This document shows positions 1 to 8,835 of a DNA stretch of 26,499 bases, piece by piece. The stretch spans positions 4,417 to 30,915 of the forward strand of contig VHZZ01011390.1 of assembly GCA_009801015.1 (NCBI GenBank). The letters run 5' to 3'. Made by a program: the position numbers and the translations under genes. The notes beneath the pieces were generated by a model that worked only from the letters and a program-made list of their open reading frames with translations, was not told the DNA's origin and did no database searches. Position 1 is the stretch's first letter, and every line of letters starts with the position of its first letter. Source of the stretch: Silene noctiflora. Taxonomy: Eukaryota > Streptophyta > Magnoliopsida > Caryophyllales > Caryophyllaceae.

Positions 1-613
1 GCCGTTGCCGGGGAGCACGGTTCCATTGCTTGTGATTAGTAGAATTCTATCTTGTTTTTCTTTGTCTTGAGGAACACTTGTTCCTTGAGACCGTTGCTTA
101 CGATCTCCTCTAGGTTGTTGTCTTATGCCCAGGTCTTCTCGAATAGGTGAACTACTTCCCTATCTACATTAATTTGTATGTTAGCCGAGTCTAGGGTAAT
201 TTATCTTTGTTAGGTGCGCGATAAGCCTATCAAGTGCACGTAAAACGATATCTAACATGTGAATAATACTTTCCTTTCATGATAAACTTATTTAATACAT
301 CAACATGTTTGCACATATGCACCCAACATGACTCACATAAATTTGTCTATCACCATCCATAATAAATTCTCATGTGCTACTAACATGAATCTACCTTTCA
401 AACACAAAGATAAGTATATGAAACAATCATATGGCATATCAAAGAACGTTCCATTCTCCCCACTGCATGTGACCGACTCAAGTTGAGAGGACAAGGGTGA
501 AACCTTGGGACGTCTCCTAAGCTTGCCACTAGCTCCTAACGACTCAAACCGGGTTCATTTTTAATTGACACACCTATGTCCATTTGTTCATTGGTTTAGG
601 GTCCAAAATCATT
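1..613 (-). mobile_element. LTR retrotransposon leader/internal part (truncated by window edge)
   Basis: This stretch lies on the internal side of a primer-binding-site-like motif (614-625), so it should be the untranslated leader or internal part of the element whose LTR follows. No gag or pol domain is readable. On the minus strand about 145 bases near the left edge stay open in one frame and encode a polar, Gln/Arg/Lys-rich peptide, which may be the start of an internal ORF. At 1-20 the minus strand reads CCCCGGCAACGGC, a motif I recall from non-coding parts of plant retroelements. The assignment rests on the neighbouring PBS and LTR, not on coding homology. Confidence 0.45.
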
Positions 614-625
614 GCTCTGAAACCA
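614..625 (-). other. Primer-binding site (initiator tRNA-Met type)
   Basis: The minus strand reads TGGTTTCAGAGC, one mismatch from TGGTATCAGAGC, the usual plant PBS complementary to the 3' end of initiator tRNA-Met. It lies a few bases beyond the GGGTGTTATA end of the adjacent LTR, which is the expected spacing. This fixes the element's orientation as minus. Confidence 0.6.
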
Positions 626-2076
626 CTTTATAACACCCCCATTAATTGGGAGGCCTTCCTCAAGGCCATCATAATCAATAAGGGTGTCACTCACTTCGTT
701 TCCCAAGGTTGTAGTGCGAACAATCGAAATTGAAGCAAGTTAAATAGATAAGTTTAACGTTAAATAGAGTTAATACATATTTAAGAAGCTAACTGCAAAT
801 CCCAAATATACAAACCAAATATAAAATGGAGTCTAATATCAATGTCAAAAACTAGATAAAAAAAGTGGTGACATGCTCCAAGGAGACCGCTCTGATCCCC
901 GACTCATCCAAATGCACAAGATTACCTGTCAACCACTGCTCCCCATATGATCGGAAATATCATATCGTTCACCATAGATATTTTAAAAATATTTGATGTC
1001 AGTTTTAATAATACGACATGATTATACAATATGAAATGCAATATAATATGCAACATGAATGCGAGTAACATATGTAACCACCATCCGCCACTCCTCCAAT
1101 AGAAAAGCGGTGACGGCATCGCAACGCCGTCACCAAAAATTGAACCGCAGTTCGTAACAAGACATTAGAGACGCACCCACATTGCTGAGAACGGGCGCTA
1201 ACTGGAGCCCTGCCAGACGTCGTGACACCACACGACTCACTCCATACTCAAGTTATGAAAGTGCAACGTCCCACTTGGAGTGGGAAGCTCCAAAAGGTGA
1301 CCCAAGCGTAAGACGGGATCCCAACTCATCTTACGTCTCCTCGAAAACCCATCAGAACACACCAAACTCCTTCAACCGACTCCTCCAATATCCACAAATA
1401 ACCAAGTATGCACAATATGTCAATAGGTCTTTCCACACAATTATATCCATCATATGATCTTAGACCAACAAATCAACCAATAACCTTCCCAATTCATGTT
1501 ATAATGAAACCAAATGATATTGTGATGTTAATACCACTTACCCATCCACGTGATATGATGAATATCCAATATTAGTATAAACCAAACCCTAATTACCCAA
1601 CTAATCATTTTATCATGCAATTAGGACAAGTGTTATGTAATTCATGACAATAACACAAATGTAAACAATCATATTATTAAGACTGAGTAGGGAAACCCTA
1701 CATTTGCAAATCTCCAAGCAATTAGGCAAGCACACAAGAAGGGCTCCTCTAGAAAGTCTCGTTCTACAATAATTAATGAACTCACTATCACAAACATGTT
1801 CTACAACATTAATAATACTAATTAACCCACTTAATTGCCCAAAACTCCAATTAAAATCCCATAAGACAACATTCCCAAAAACTAGGGTTTAGTAACAATA
1901 AATAAAGGGAAAGGGGTGAATAGTTACTTACAAATGTAAACAAATGAAAAAGGAATGAAATTTGAGTGCTAATCTTCAAAGTATGGTGATAATATTGAGA
2001 GGATAAGGTTATGGGGGATTTTGAGTGAAATGTTTAGGGTTTTGAAATGAGAGGAAAAACATCTGAAAAACTGGAG

Positions 2077-2084
2077 TATATATA
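2077..2084 (-). promoter_or_regulatory. Putative LTR TATA box
   Basis: TATATATA lies about 50 bp downstream, in element orientation, of the palindrome array and just upstream of an AT-rich leader-like segment. The motif is self-complementary, so the minus direction is taken from the PBS. Confidence 0.4.
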
Positions 2085-2135
2085 CCAAGGCCCGACAACA
2101 ACAAGCTCTTACACGTAATCAAGCATGATCCGTAT

Positions 2136-2300
2136 ACTCGGTCGAGTGCTCGGTGGCACTCGATCGAGTGCACCACACTCGGTCGAGTGCACCAGCCACT
2201 CAGCCAAGTGGCTCACAAGCAGGAGCTGGGTTACAGCCCAGAGGTTACTCAATCAAGTAGAGTCCCACTTGGTCGAGTACTCAGTTGTGCTCGGCTGAGT
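2136..2300. repeat. Array of seven ACTCGGTCGAGT-like palindromes in the LTR
   Basis: Seven 12-bp units start at 2136, 2158, 2177, 2198, 2247, 2267 and 2289. Three are close to ACTCGRTCGAGT; the others are decayed copies such as ACTCAGCCAAGT. Spacing is 19-22 bp except one 49-bp gap, which would fit one or two missing units. In element orientation the array sits upstream of the TATA box, in the U3 (enhancer) position. Confidence 0.75.
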
Positions 2301-2344
2301 ACATTACAAGAAAATACGGAGAAAAAGGAACATACATCGGATGT

Positions 2345-2448
2345 ATTACCTCAGACTTTATTCGTTTTTGAGTATATGTGTATTTTTTCTGAACTTATTA
2401 CCTCAAACTTTATTTGTTTTTGAGCATATGTGTATTTTTTCTGAGCTT
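2345..2448. repeat. 52-bp tandem duplication, two copies
   Basis: ATTACCTCAGACTTTATTCG begins the first copy at 2345; the second begins at 2397 with a few substitutions and shares the following TTTTTGAG and TATGTGTATTTTTTCTGA. The sequence is AT-rich, just outside the likely LTR boundary, with no coding meaning. Confidence 0.75.
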
Positions 2449-2694
2449 ATTAAAGTTTGTAAGTTAGATTTTAATTTTGTTTTCCATCAAAACTCAAATT
2501 TAACTAAGGTTATATGTAACGTTTTTTAGTTTTATTGTAATTTTTTGAAATTAATGTTTAAGTGAATGACCTCAGAAACTTTATGGTAAAACTCATAATT
2601 TTTAAAACAAAACTTAAAAACTTTATTATAATACTCAGAAACTATACAATTGGTGGTAGTTCATCGAATGTATAATCTACTTACTGGAAAATAC

Positions 2695-3045
2695 AGGGTA
2701 TTACAAGTAAAATATGCAAGTCGTTTATCACTGATTCACCATGTCGTATGGAGAAGCATCATATTTATCGGGAAGCTAATGGGGGCACTGATTGGCTTGC
2801 GAATGTGGGTGTGTTCCAGAATCAACAACTAGTCCGATTTGATTTGTCGAAGGTGACGAATCACTTTTCAAGTAAACCCAACAAGATGTTGGTGGCGTCG
2901 CTTGGCCTCGTTTAGTTCCTCCGTCTACTTCTTAGTTGTTTAGTGTTGTGGTAGCTTAGCTGCTTGTACTTTCATTTTCTAGTTCGTTTCTTTTGTCTCT
3001 GCACCGCTTCGCCTCACCACAAAAAAGCAGAAAAACAAAATTGAA
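2695..3045 (+). pseudogene. LINE 3' end: RNase H-like C-terminus relic
   Basis: In the frame through 2751 the translation reads EKHHIYREANGGTDWLANVG, stopping at TAG 2913-2915. The H-x-YREAN-x(3)-D-x-LA pattern is typical of the C-terminal RNase H-like domain of plant non-LTR retrotransposons. The preceding residues (ICKSF..., from about 2711) fit the same domain. Beyond the stop, a T-rich 3' untranslated stretch ends near 3045 in an A-rich run (ACAAAAAAGCAGAAAAACAA), which could be the LINE tail. Everything upstream (reverse transcriptase, endonuclease) is missing, so this is a 5'-truncated dead copy. Confidence 0.6.
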
Positions 3046-3254
3046 CTACATATACGATTGTGGACTTGATGGCCAGGATGAAAATCAGACCAAACTGTAC
3101 AATTTGGTCTAATCCAGACCTGACCATAATTTACTTGGTCTAGTCCACAATTCAACAATTTAAGAAAATTCGATCTTTAGTCAAATCCTGGATCAAATGA
3201 AATGGACAACGGACCGAAACTCGGACCAATGTAATAAAGTATTGAATATATGTT

Positions 3255-3430
3255 CACTACAAGGAAAAAGTGGTTTAGCAACCAACTCAATTGGTCGTTA
3301 AAGGCCTTAAATTGGCCGCTAATTTCTCATTAGAGACTAATTAGGGAGTAATTTTTTGGTGGTTGCAATTAGCGACTAAAAAATTTAATTTTGGTTAATT
3401 AGTTGGTATTTATACTCTAGACGGACTATT
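3255..3430 (+). mobile_element. Lone end of a CACTA (En/Spm) transposon
   Basis: CACTACAAGGAAAAAG matches the CACTACAAGAAAA terminal motif of plant CACTA elements. It is followed by short subterminal units related to AACTCAATTGGTCGTTAA, TTGGCCGCTAATT and TTAGCGACTAA in alternating orientation, as in CACTA subterminal regions. I found no partner terminus ending CTTGTAGTG in the window, so this looks like a truncated or solo end. The right limit is where the repeats fade. Confidence 0.5.
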
Positions 3431-4030
3431 TTTACAATTATTTTGGAATATTAAATCTATAATATTATGTAAATTATGGTTTATTTAAAACATTTGCATA
3501 AGTGATTAAATTTGATCTATGGTTTGGTTCGATACACTCATATATTTTCATATTGGCCTTCTGTCCACTTTCCCTCTCAAATTCATTAATCTTTGTCAAC
3601 CTTCATTCCTTGAAACTTAGATACAATGCAATGATGGCGTTTCAGTCTGATTCTACATCTTTGAATTGTTAATATGGACAATAACAAAAGGGAAAATTCT
3701 CTTAACACCCCTAATTTTTTGCTGATTTCTCCTTCAACTTTGTAACTCGTTTTACACACTACCCTTGAAATTGAATTGTTTGCCTAGTGTAACATTTTTC
3801 CGTCCCAATTCAACACCATCATCAAAACCCGGCTTAATTTGTACTCCGTATCCCGTACAATTCGGAAGTGTAAAATTGGTTTTAAGGAGAGTGAGTATAA
3901 ACGTAAAATACATGCACATCTGATCTCCAATAATTATGATTAGAATAATATATAGCATATCTTATTAATTTCTCACACAATACAAATAGGGAGTACAATA
4001 ATATTATAATTCAAAGTTACATACACGAGT
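3431..4030. other. Intergenic, no gene recognised
   Basis: AT-rich DNA without credible coding potential. At 3690 a stretch beginning GGGAAAATTCTCTTAACACC resembles a MULE-type terminus, but I could not find a matching inverted end, so it is not called as an element. Confidence 0.5.
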
Positions 4031-4033
4031 ATA

Positions 4034-4039
4034 TTTATT
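4034..4039 (-). terminator. Poly(A) signal of the germin-like gene
   Basis: AATAAA on the minus strand begins about 28 bases past the TAG stop of the germin-like gene, within an AT-rich 3' region. This fits a plant near-upstream polyadenylation element. Confidence 0.55.
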
Positions 4040-4067
4040 ATTTCAAACTCACAAAGACGAGTTTAGT

Positions 4068-4948
4068 CTAAAATTTTGATTGAAGGTATTTAACAATAGA
4101 AGGATCCAACTGGAAGGCCTTGCTTAGAACATCGACGGAAATAGGAGGTTTGGACCCGAATGTTGCATTAGCAATGGTGATAACACCTGGATTTTGACTG
4201 CTGAAAGAAACCAAAGAGATCGCAGGTGTATTACCAATATTGAACTCAAAATGAATGAGCCCTTGTGGGAAAACAACTATATCTCCTTTCGTAATGATCT
4301 TAGTCAAGAACTTGTTTCCACCATTTGGCTGGTTCGATGTCACGAAACCCACATACAGGGTTCCCTCCAAAACGGTTTGTACCTCGGTCCCACGAGGATG
4401 TATATGTGGAGGATTCAGTCCAAAAGGTCCAAAGTCGACTCGAGCCATGGATATCCCAAGTGTGTTGAGCCCTGGCAGCTGTGTTGCGCTAACTGGAGTA
4501 ACCGTCGACCCCTGTGCATTGTTGGTGCTCTTTGGTGTAAGTATTCCATGGAAAATGAAATCGTCTAGCGTCACTGCCATTGGATTCTTGCAGAACATCC
4601 CATTCACGAACACTACATGCAAGAAATAAAAATCCATGCATTTAGCCAGCCATGTTCTCAAATATCAATACGGTTAATAATCTACTCCTTATTCGGCATA
4701 ATTGTACGAGTAGAAATTACTCTTTACGTCTAAGTCACCTTTTATATTTATCGTGAAAAGTATTTTAATCAAATAATAAAGGTAACCAAATGATTGGGAC
4801 GGAGGGAGTAATAAACCGCTCACTTACATCCTTTAGCAGGATCAGCTTCTCCAACACAAAAGTCTTGAAGTTGAGTGGGATCGGTCGCATAAGCTACATG
4901 TAAAAGCATAGCAAGAAATATGTAGGAAATCATGTTAAGAGCAGCCAT
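4068..4948 (-). CDS. Germin-like protein (secreted cupin), two exons
   Basis: Germin-like proteins are secreted, manganese-binding cupin hexamers of the cell wall; some have oxalate oxidase or superoxide dismutase activity. Exon 1 is 4948-4828 and exon 2 is 4612-4068; the intron (4613-4827) has GTAAGT and TAG ends and splits codon 41. The product is 221 residues, the usual length. Residues 1-21 form a signal peptide (hydrophobic core YIFLAMLL, probable cleavage after AYA). Cys31 and Cys48 match the conserved disulfide pair. Box 1 (HIHPRGTE) supplies His110, His112 and Glu117; box 2 (FPQGLIHFEFN) supplies His161, so all four metal ligands are present. Asn189-Ala-Thr is a possible glycosylation site. 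The RGD-like spot near box 1 is RGT. A TATA box lies upstream and a poly(A) signal downstream. The gene looks intact. The sequence does not tell which enzymatic activity, if any, it has. Confidence 0.93.
4685..4808. mobile_element. Degenerate Stowaway-like MITE in the germin-like intron
   Basis: The right end reads GGGACGGAGGGAG followed by TA, the classic Stowaway terminus with TA target. The left end (TA then CTCCTTATTCGGCATAATTG) matches only at its first bases, so it is badly decayed or truncated. The element fills most of the 215-bp intron without touching splice sites. Confidence 0.5.
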
Positions 4949-5067
4949 ATATACAGCTACTCGCAATTCTTCAAGGGGATAGATTATTGAGATTGTTTGA
5001 ATTGGGTTAGTATTAGATTGAGGAGGTTTAGAGGTTACTTATGGTATTTAGGATAAAATGAATGGGG

Positions 5068-5074
5068 TTTTATA
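5068..5074 (-). promoter_or_regulatory. TATA box of the germin-like gene
   Basis: The minus strand reads CCTGTCTATAAAACCCC. TATAAAA lies about 120 bases upstream of the ATG, which predicts a short leader of roughly 90 bases. It is the only good TATA match close to this start. Confidence 0.7.
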
Positions 5075-5132
5075 GACAGGCTAACAATGACAATGGCATT
5101 TAGTCAACATTGATTTGGTCACATTTGATGTA

Positions 5133-5340
5133 CTCCATCCGTCTCGGTCATTCGTTGTCCTTTGGTTTTGGCACAAAGACCAAGGAAAGAGGAAGGAGTC
5201 AATTATAAGATGACAAGTGGATTAAATTGAATGTGAAAGATCAAATTACTCATCAAATGTAATCCAAAAATAGAAAGGACAACAATTCATTGAGACACCC
5301 AAAAATGGAAAAGGACAACAAATGACCGGGGCGGAGGGAG
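5133..5340. mobile_element. Stowaway MITE just upstream of the germin-like TATA box
   Basis: The element begins CTCCATCCGTCTCGGTCATT and ends AATGACCGGGGCGGAGGGAG, so its ends are inverted repeats, and it is flanked by TA on both sides. At 208 bp it has normal Stowaway length and no coding capacity. It sits about 60 bp upstream of the TATA box. A related sequence at about 7818-7850 lacks it (an empty site), which supports the boundaries. Confidence 0.85.
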
Positions 5341-5583
5341 TAATAAATATGCTACGTATATCCGCAACTATTTTAAAATAATGATATTGAGGTCGTACGT
5401 GTTTACCACTTCAACGATAGTGGTTGTAAATCAAGCTTAAGGGTACATAGTTAACTTTCATTCTTTAATCCCCATCAACGATTAAGAGAATTATGGGGGC
5501 GTTTGCTTCAAAAGCTAAAAACTTTATTTGAATGGGATGAGATATTATGGCCAATAGATTTAGAATCTTGTACATATTAATTA

Positions 5584-5951
5584 CTCCCTCTAAATTTATC
5601 ATTTGTTCCCCTTTCTTTTGGTACATGAATTAAGTAAATAAATTTACATCACACAAAACACGCTATCTCGCATACAATTGAATTTAGATCACACAAAACA
5701 TACACACGGAAAAAGGAAAGAGGAAACAAAAGGTGACTTGAATGGAAAACGAAAGAGAGAACAAACGATAGATTTGGGGGCAATGGTGAATCTAGGGGGT
5801 TAGCAGGGTGCTCGCCCCACTGGCGATCGAAAATTTTAAATTTTTTACATCTTTTTTCGAATTCCCCTTACACCATTAATTACATGTTTGCCCTTGCTGA
5901 GATTTTCCAGCCCCGCTGGAGTCAACTCCTGGCTCCGCCTGTGTTTGGGGG
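5584..5951. mobile_element. Stowaway-like MITE interrupted by a hAT MITE
   Basis: The left end is TA then CTCCCTCTAAATTTATC; the right end, once the inner element is skipped, reads GATAGATTTGGGGG then TA (5952-5953). Reversed, the right end is CCCCCAAATCTATCGTTTGTTC, pairing with CTCCCTCTAAATTTATCATTTGTTC on the left. The right terminus is recovered only when the 163-bp hAT insertion and one copy of its duplication are removed, which orders the two events in time. Confidence 0.7.
5781..5943. mobile_element. hAT-type MITE with perfect 8-bp target duplication
   Basis: The ends are CAATGGTGAATCTAGG and, reversed, CACAGGCGGAGCCAGG, related to the CAGTGGCGGAGCCAGG terminus of plant hAT MITEs. The flanks carry an exact 8-bp duplication, TTTGGGGG, at 5773-5780 and 5944-5951. 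An 8-bp duplication is diagnostic of hAT transposition. The element has no coding capacity. Confidence 0.85.
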
Positions 5952-6848
5952 TATATTATTTGGTTCATAAAGTTGTATGAAGGAGGGAATAGAGTTAGAA
6001 ACTTAAGAAGAAGGTAGGTATAGGATCCCGAGGGGTTAGGATGGAATTAAAATCCATCAGAATTACTCCATTCCAAAATACCCCAAGTCCCCAACCAAAC
6101 ACTAAAAAGACTTAATCTATTCCATCCATTTTAATTCTCCAAACCAAAACACCCTCTAATTCTAACAAACAGATTAGATGATTAATCCTCCAAGCTTCAA
6201 GCGTTAGGCATTTTCAAATTCAGACTTTTTACAAAATTAATCACTTTAATTGGTTTCCATCATTCCATGAAAGGGAATTAGTTTCATACTCTGATTTGTT
6301 CATCTATTTGTTGGCAACAAATCGGTCAAACTACCCAATGCTAAATCATGGACAAGAGCACAACGACAAATCTTGAATTAATTTTCACATAATTTCTTTG
6401 ACTTACCTAATTATAAGATTTGAAATTCCTAAATTACTCTTTTTATTAAATATATCCACGTTAAGAAATTTACAATTATATCTCGGATGGTACTCAAATT
6501 GAGCACCATCAGGTGACGCTATTTCATTTTCCTTGAATAATTAAACGAGATAGTGGTACTACAACGTCTATATATTTTACTTGTTCACGTCTTTTAATTC
6601 TTGTTTGTCAAGTTAGGGATAAAATACAGCTCTAATCCGTAAGACCGGTTCTTCTTAAATATTTTGTAAAGTAGCTTCGATGTTATACTTTTTAAAGGAC
6701 CAACGAAGTCGCGACCTTGTTCTAAGGGCATGCTTCAAAACTACTCCAAAAGCATTGTATTTTTAAATTCGTTAAATTAATCTTACCGTCAAACATAAGA
6801 TTCTGCATTTGATCTTGCTTCGACAACCGTTTTTACATGATATATTAA

Positions 6849-7145
6849 GGCGTCGTTTGGTTGCCCCATTAAAAGTGGGTGAATTGAGAATTCACGTGAA
6901 TTGGAAAAATGGAGGTTGTTTGTTTGCCAAAAATCACGTGAATTGCATTTTCCCAGGAGTTTCCAATTCCTCCATTATGGAGGAGTTTAATTACCTAGTA
7001 TCCCCTAGGTAATTGGAAACTCCCGCATGAATCCAACTCCCGGATGCCAACCAAACAAGTTTTGGACAATTCACGTGAATTGAGCAATTCACGTGTTTTG
7101 TAAAATCATGGGAAATTAATTCCCGTATGGCAACCAAACGAGGCC
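6849..7145. mobile_element. Tourist-like MITE carrying four G-box palindromes
   Basis: The terminal inverted repeats are GGCGTCGTTTGGTTGCC and GGCAACCAAACGAGGCC, identical but for one base. The flanks are TAA (left) and TGA (right), a one-mismatch version of the 3-bp target duplication of PIF/Harbinger elements. Copy B at about 8250 has TAA with no insertion. The element is largely self-complementary, for example GGAGTTTCCAATT (6956-6968) against AATTGGAAACTCC (7011-7023). CACGTG occurs at 6893, 6935, 7072 and 7090, mostly as AATTCACGTGAATT. Confidence 0.8.
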
Positions 7146-7215
7146 TGAGGAAGCCGAGAATGAAATGTAACTCAAATAAATCTCAACAAAAATATGCATA
7201 ACTCAAAACATCAAT

Positions 7216-7805
7216 TGCTAAATCTCGCGCATCATTTTACTAAATCCTACACAAATTCGTGACTTATTACAATTTTGCCCTATTTATTTCACCTACCCAA
7301 TAACAAAATTAAACCTAATCAATCCCCTCGCTCTTCTCTTTCTTTCTCCTCTCCCAACTGACTAACCTCCTCTGTCGCCTCAAACACCGTTGCTGGCGGC
7401 TAACCGACAAGAATTACGTCAATTATTTATTACCACTTCGCTGAGCCACTTGTCGTCACTTTTCAACACCAATACCTCATTCGTCGAAACTACTAATACG
7501 AAGCCGCCTTTTATAAAACTCTAACGGCGATGTTGTGCGTTGAAGTCAACTCCACCTCCTTGGGTAATGGGACGGAGGATGTCGTTTCGTTAACGCTCTG
7601 ATTTTGATTTTAAATTGAAGTGCAATGTGATTTTAGCAAATTCCCGGTTTAATTAAATATTGAAATGAATTTGAGTTTAGTAAATCATTACGTTTGAAAC
7701 TAATTTGAGGTGTTGTACTGCTATGCATGTATACAAATTGGCAATTTGTAGGATGAAGTAAAATGGTATGCCAAATTTAGCACACCCCACAAAAGGGGTC
7801 ATATA
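7216..7805. other. Spacer between duplication copies, no gene recognised
   Basis: 7320-7620 is pyrimidine-rich and relatively GC-rich (CTCTTCTCTTTCTTTCTCC, then codon-like sequence) and looks like a 5' leader or captured gene fragment, but no frame stays open long enough to recognise a protein. If the duplication once included a second germin-like gene, its body would have lain around here; I see no cupin box remnant. Confidence 0.4.
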
Positions 7806-8318
7806 GAAGTACATCCATAATTTGATGTTCTAAATATTCTACGTATATTCGTACGTATATTAAAATAATGATATCGAGGACTTGATGAGGTCGAACGTGT
7901 TTACCACTTCTACGATAGTGGTTGTAAATTATAATTAAATAATCAAACGAGATTATGTTACTACAGCTTGGATTGATTTTACCTGCTCACGTCTTTAATT
8001 TCTTATTTGTCAACCTAAGGATATAATCTAGACTCTTATCTGGAAGACCAGTTCTTCTTATATACTGTATTTTGTACTGTATAAAGGCCTAATAATGTCG
8101 GTTTATCGGCCCTTTACATTTTAAGAGCATCCTTTCAAAACTTCTCCAGAAACATTGAATTTAATTTGTAAATCAGTTACATTAATCTTTACATTCAACA
8201 TAAGATTTTGCATTTGATCTTATTGCGACAACCGTGTTTACATGATATCTTAACAAAGGCGGGAATGAAATGAAACTCGGATAACTCGAGCATCAACAAA
8301 ACTATAAATAACTCAAAA
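7806..8318. repeat. Duplication copy B (uninterrupted)
   Basis: This is the uninterrupted counterpart of copy A. It preserves the empty site of the 5133-5340 Stowaway (ATTTGATGTTCTAAATATTC against ATTTGATG-TA-[element]-TA-ATAAATATGC) and the empty site of the G-box MITE (GATATCTTAACAAAGGC). Similarity becomes doubtful upstream of about 7800, where only scraps resemble the germin-like core promoter. Confidence 0.75.
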
Positions 8319-8536
8319 AATTCAATAATATAAAACGGGTCATATAAAAGAAGTTCCTCACTTTAAGGAGGAAATAACATTCAATAATGTATAGATAAAG
8401 ATTATTGAATATCATTAAATTACGAATCCACAAGGAAATATATATTATTATTATTGTGTATTTTATCAAAATTTTAAATTTTTGAGTTATTTTGTATATG
8501 ATAATTAACAATCCCTTTTGCCACAATTACAATATA

Positions 8537-8723
8537 TTCCCTTCGTTCTACTCATTTGTTTACACTAAGTGAGAGGGGAAGGCTAATTATTTGATGACAA
8601 TTGGACCAAACTGAGTGTGGAGGATCATATTGTTCATCAAAAGCATTTCCAATATAGAAAGGTAAGCAATTGATTGAACACCGAAAAACGAAATAAATAA
8701 ACAAATGAACGGCATAGAAGGAG
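8537..8723. mobile_element. Stowaway MITE
   Basis: The left end TTCCCTTCGTTCTACTCATT and the right end AATGAACGGCATAGAAGGAG form an inverted pair, extended by TTGTTTA and TAAACAA. TA dinucleotides flank both sides. The length of 187 bp and lack of coding sequence fit Stowaway. Confidence 0.75.
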
Positions 8724-8835
8724 TACAAGCCACTTATATAACTTGATCAAATTTAAGAGAAGCATACAAGTGAACATGGGACACAAGTCATATAACCATA
8801 CAACTATATAAAGTCCTAAATGTACAACAAAATTA

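Larger units (their letters stand above)
630..2331 (-). mobile_element. Long terminal repeat of a minus-oriented retrotransposon
   Basis: The left edge (TATAACACCCCC on the plus strand) resembles the common plant LTR terminus TGTAACACCC and abuts a PBS. Read on the minus strand it has LTR architecture: an upstream array of ACTCGGTCGAGT-like units (2136-2300), a TATA box (2077-2084), then a leader-like stretch with AAACCCTAAAC. No coding potential is credible here. The right boundary is approximate because I cannot find a target-site duplication or second LTR. A Ty3/gypsy type is likelier than Copia from the PBS and terminus, but this is inference. Confidence 0.55.
5495..6155. mobile_element. 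Possible large MITE-like element hosting nested insertions
   Basis: The left end GGGGGCGTTTGCTTC and the right end, read in reverse as GAGGGTGTTTTGGTTTGG, resemble a decayed inverted pair of the common GGGTGTTTGGTT type. No clean target duplication is visible, so the call is tentative. A Stowaway and a hAT MITE lie inside it. Confidence 0.3.
5341..7215. repeat. Duplication copy A (interrupted) upstream of the germin-like gene
   Basis: Three blocks match copy B in order: 5348-5430, 6530-6848 and 7146-7215. Shared landmarks include GATAGTGGTTGTAAAT, TTGTTCACGTCTTT-like sequence, AAGACCGGTTCTTCTTA-like sequence, ACATAAGATTCTGCATTTGA and GAATGAAATGTAACTC. Between the blocks lie about 1.1 kb of extra sequence (nested MITEs) and one further MITE, neither present in copy B. 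I estimate roughly 75-85% identity over the blocks by eye. Confidence 0.75.

Noticed and set aside
922..1457. Open frames within the LTR (922-1119 minus, 1182-1457 plus)
   Set aside because: They lie in LTR sequence, encode nothing recognisable and are short enough to be chance.
2136..2300. CRISPR-like array (short repeats about 20 bp apart)
   Set aside because: Units are 12 bp and diverged, spacers are only 7-10 bp, the host is a plant, and the array lies in the U3 part of an LTR.
2650..2832. Open frame starting MVVVHRMYNLLTGKY on the plus strand
   Set aside because: It overlaps the LINE relic in the wrong frame; the frame through 2751 carries the RNase H-like motif instead.
3690..3800. 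MULE terminal repeat beginning GGGAAAATTCTCTTAACACC
   Set aside because: No matching inverted end or 9-bp duplication was found, so an element cannot be supported.
4194..4629. Two plus-strand open frames of 124 codons each opposite the germin-like gene
   Set aside because: They are antisense shadows of a conserved cupin exon; their peptides show no family features, while the minus frame has all germin motifs.
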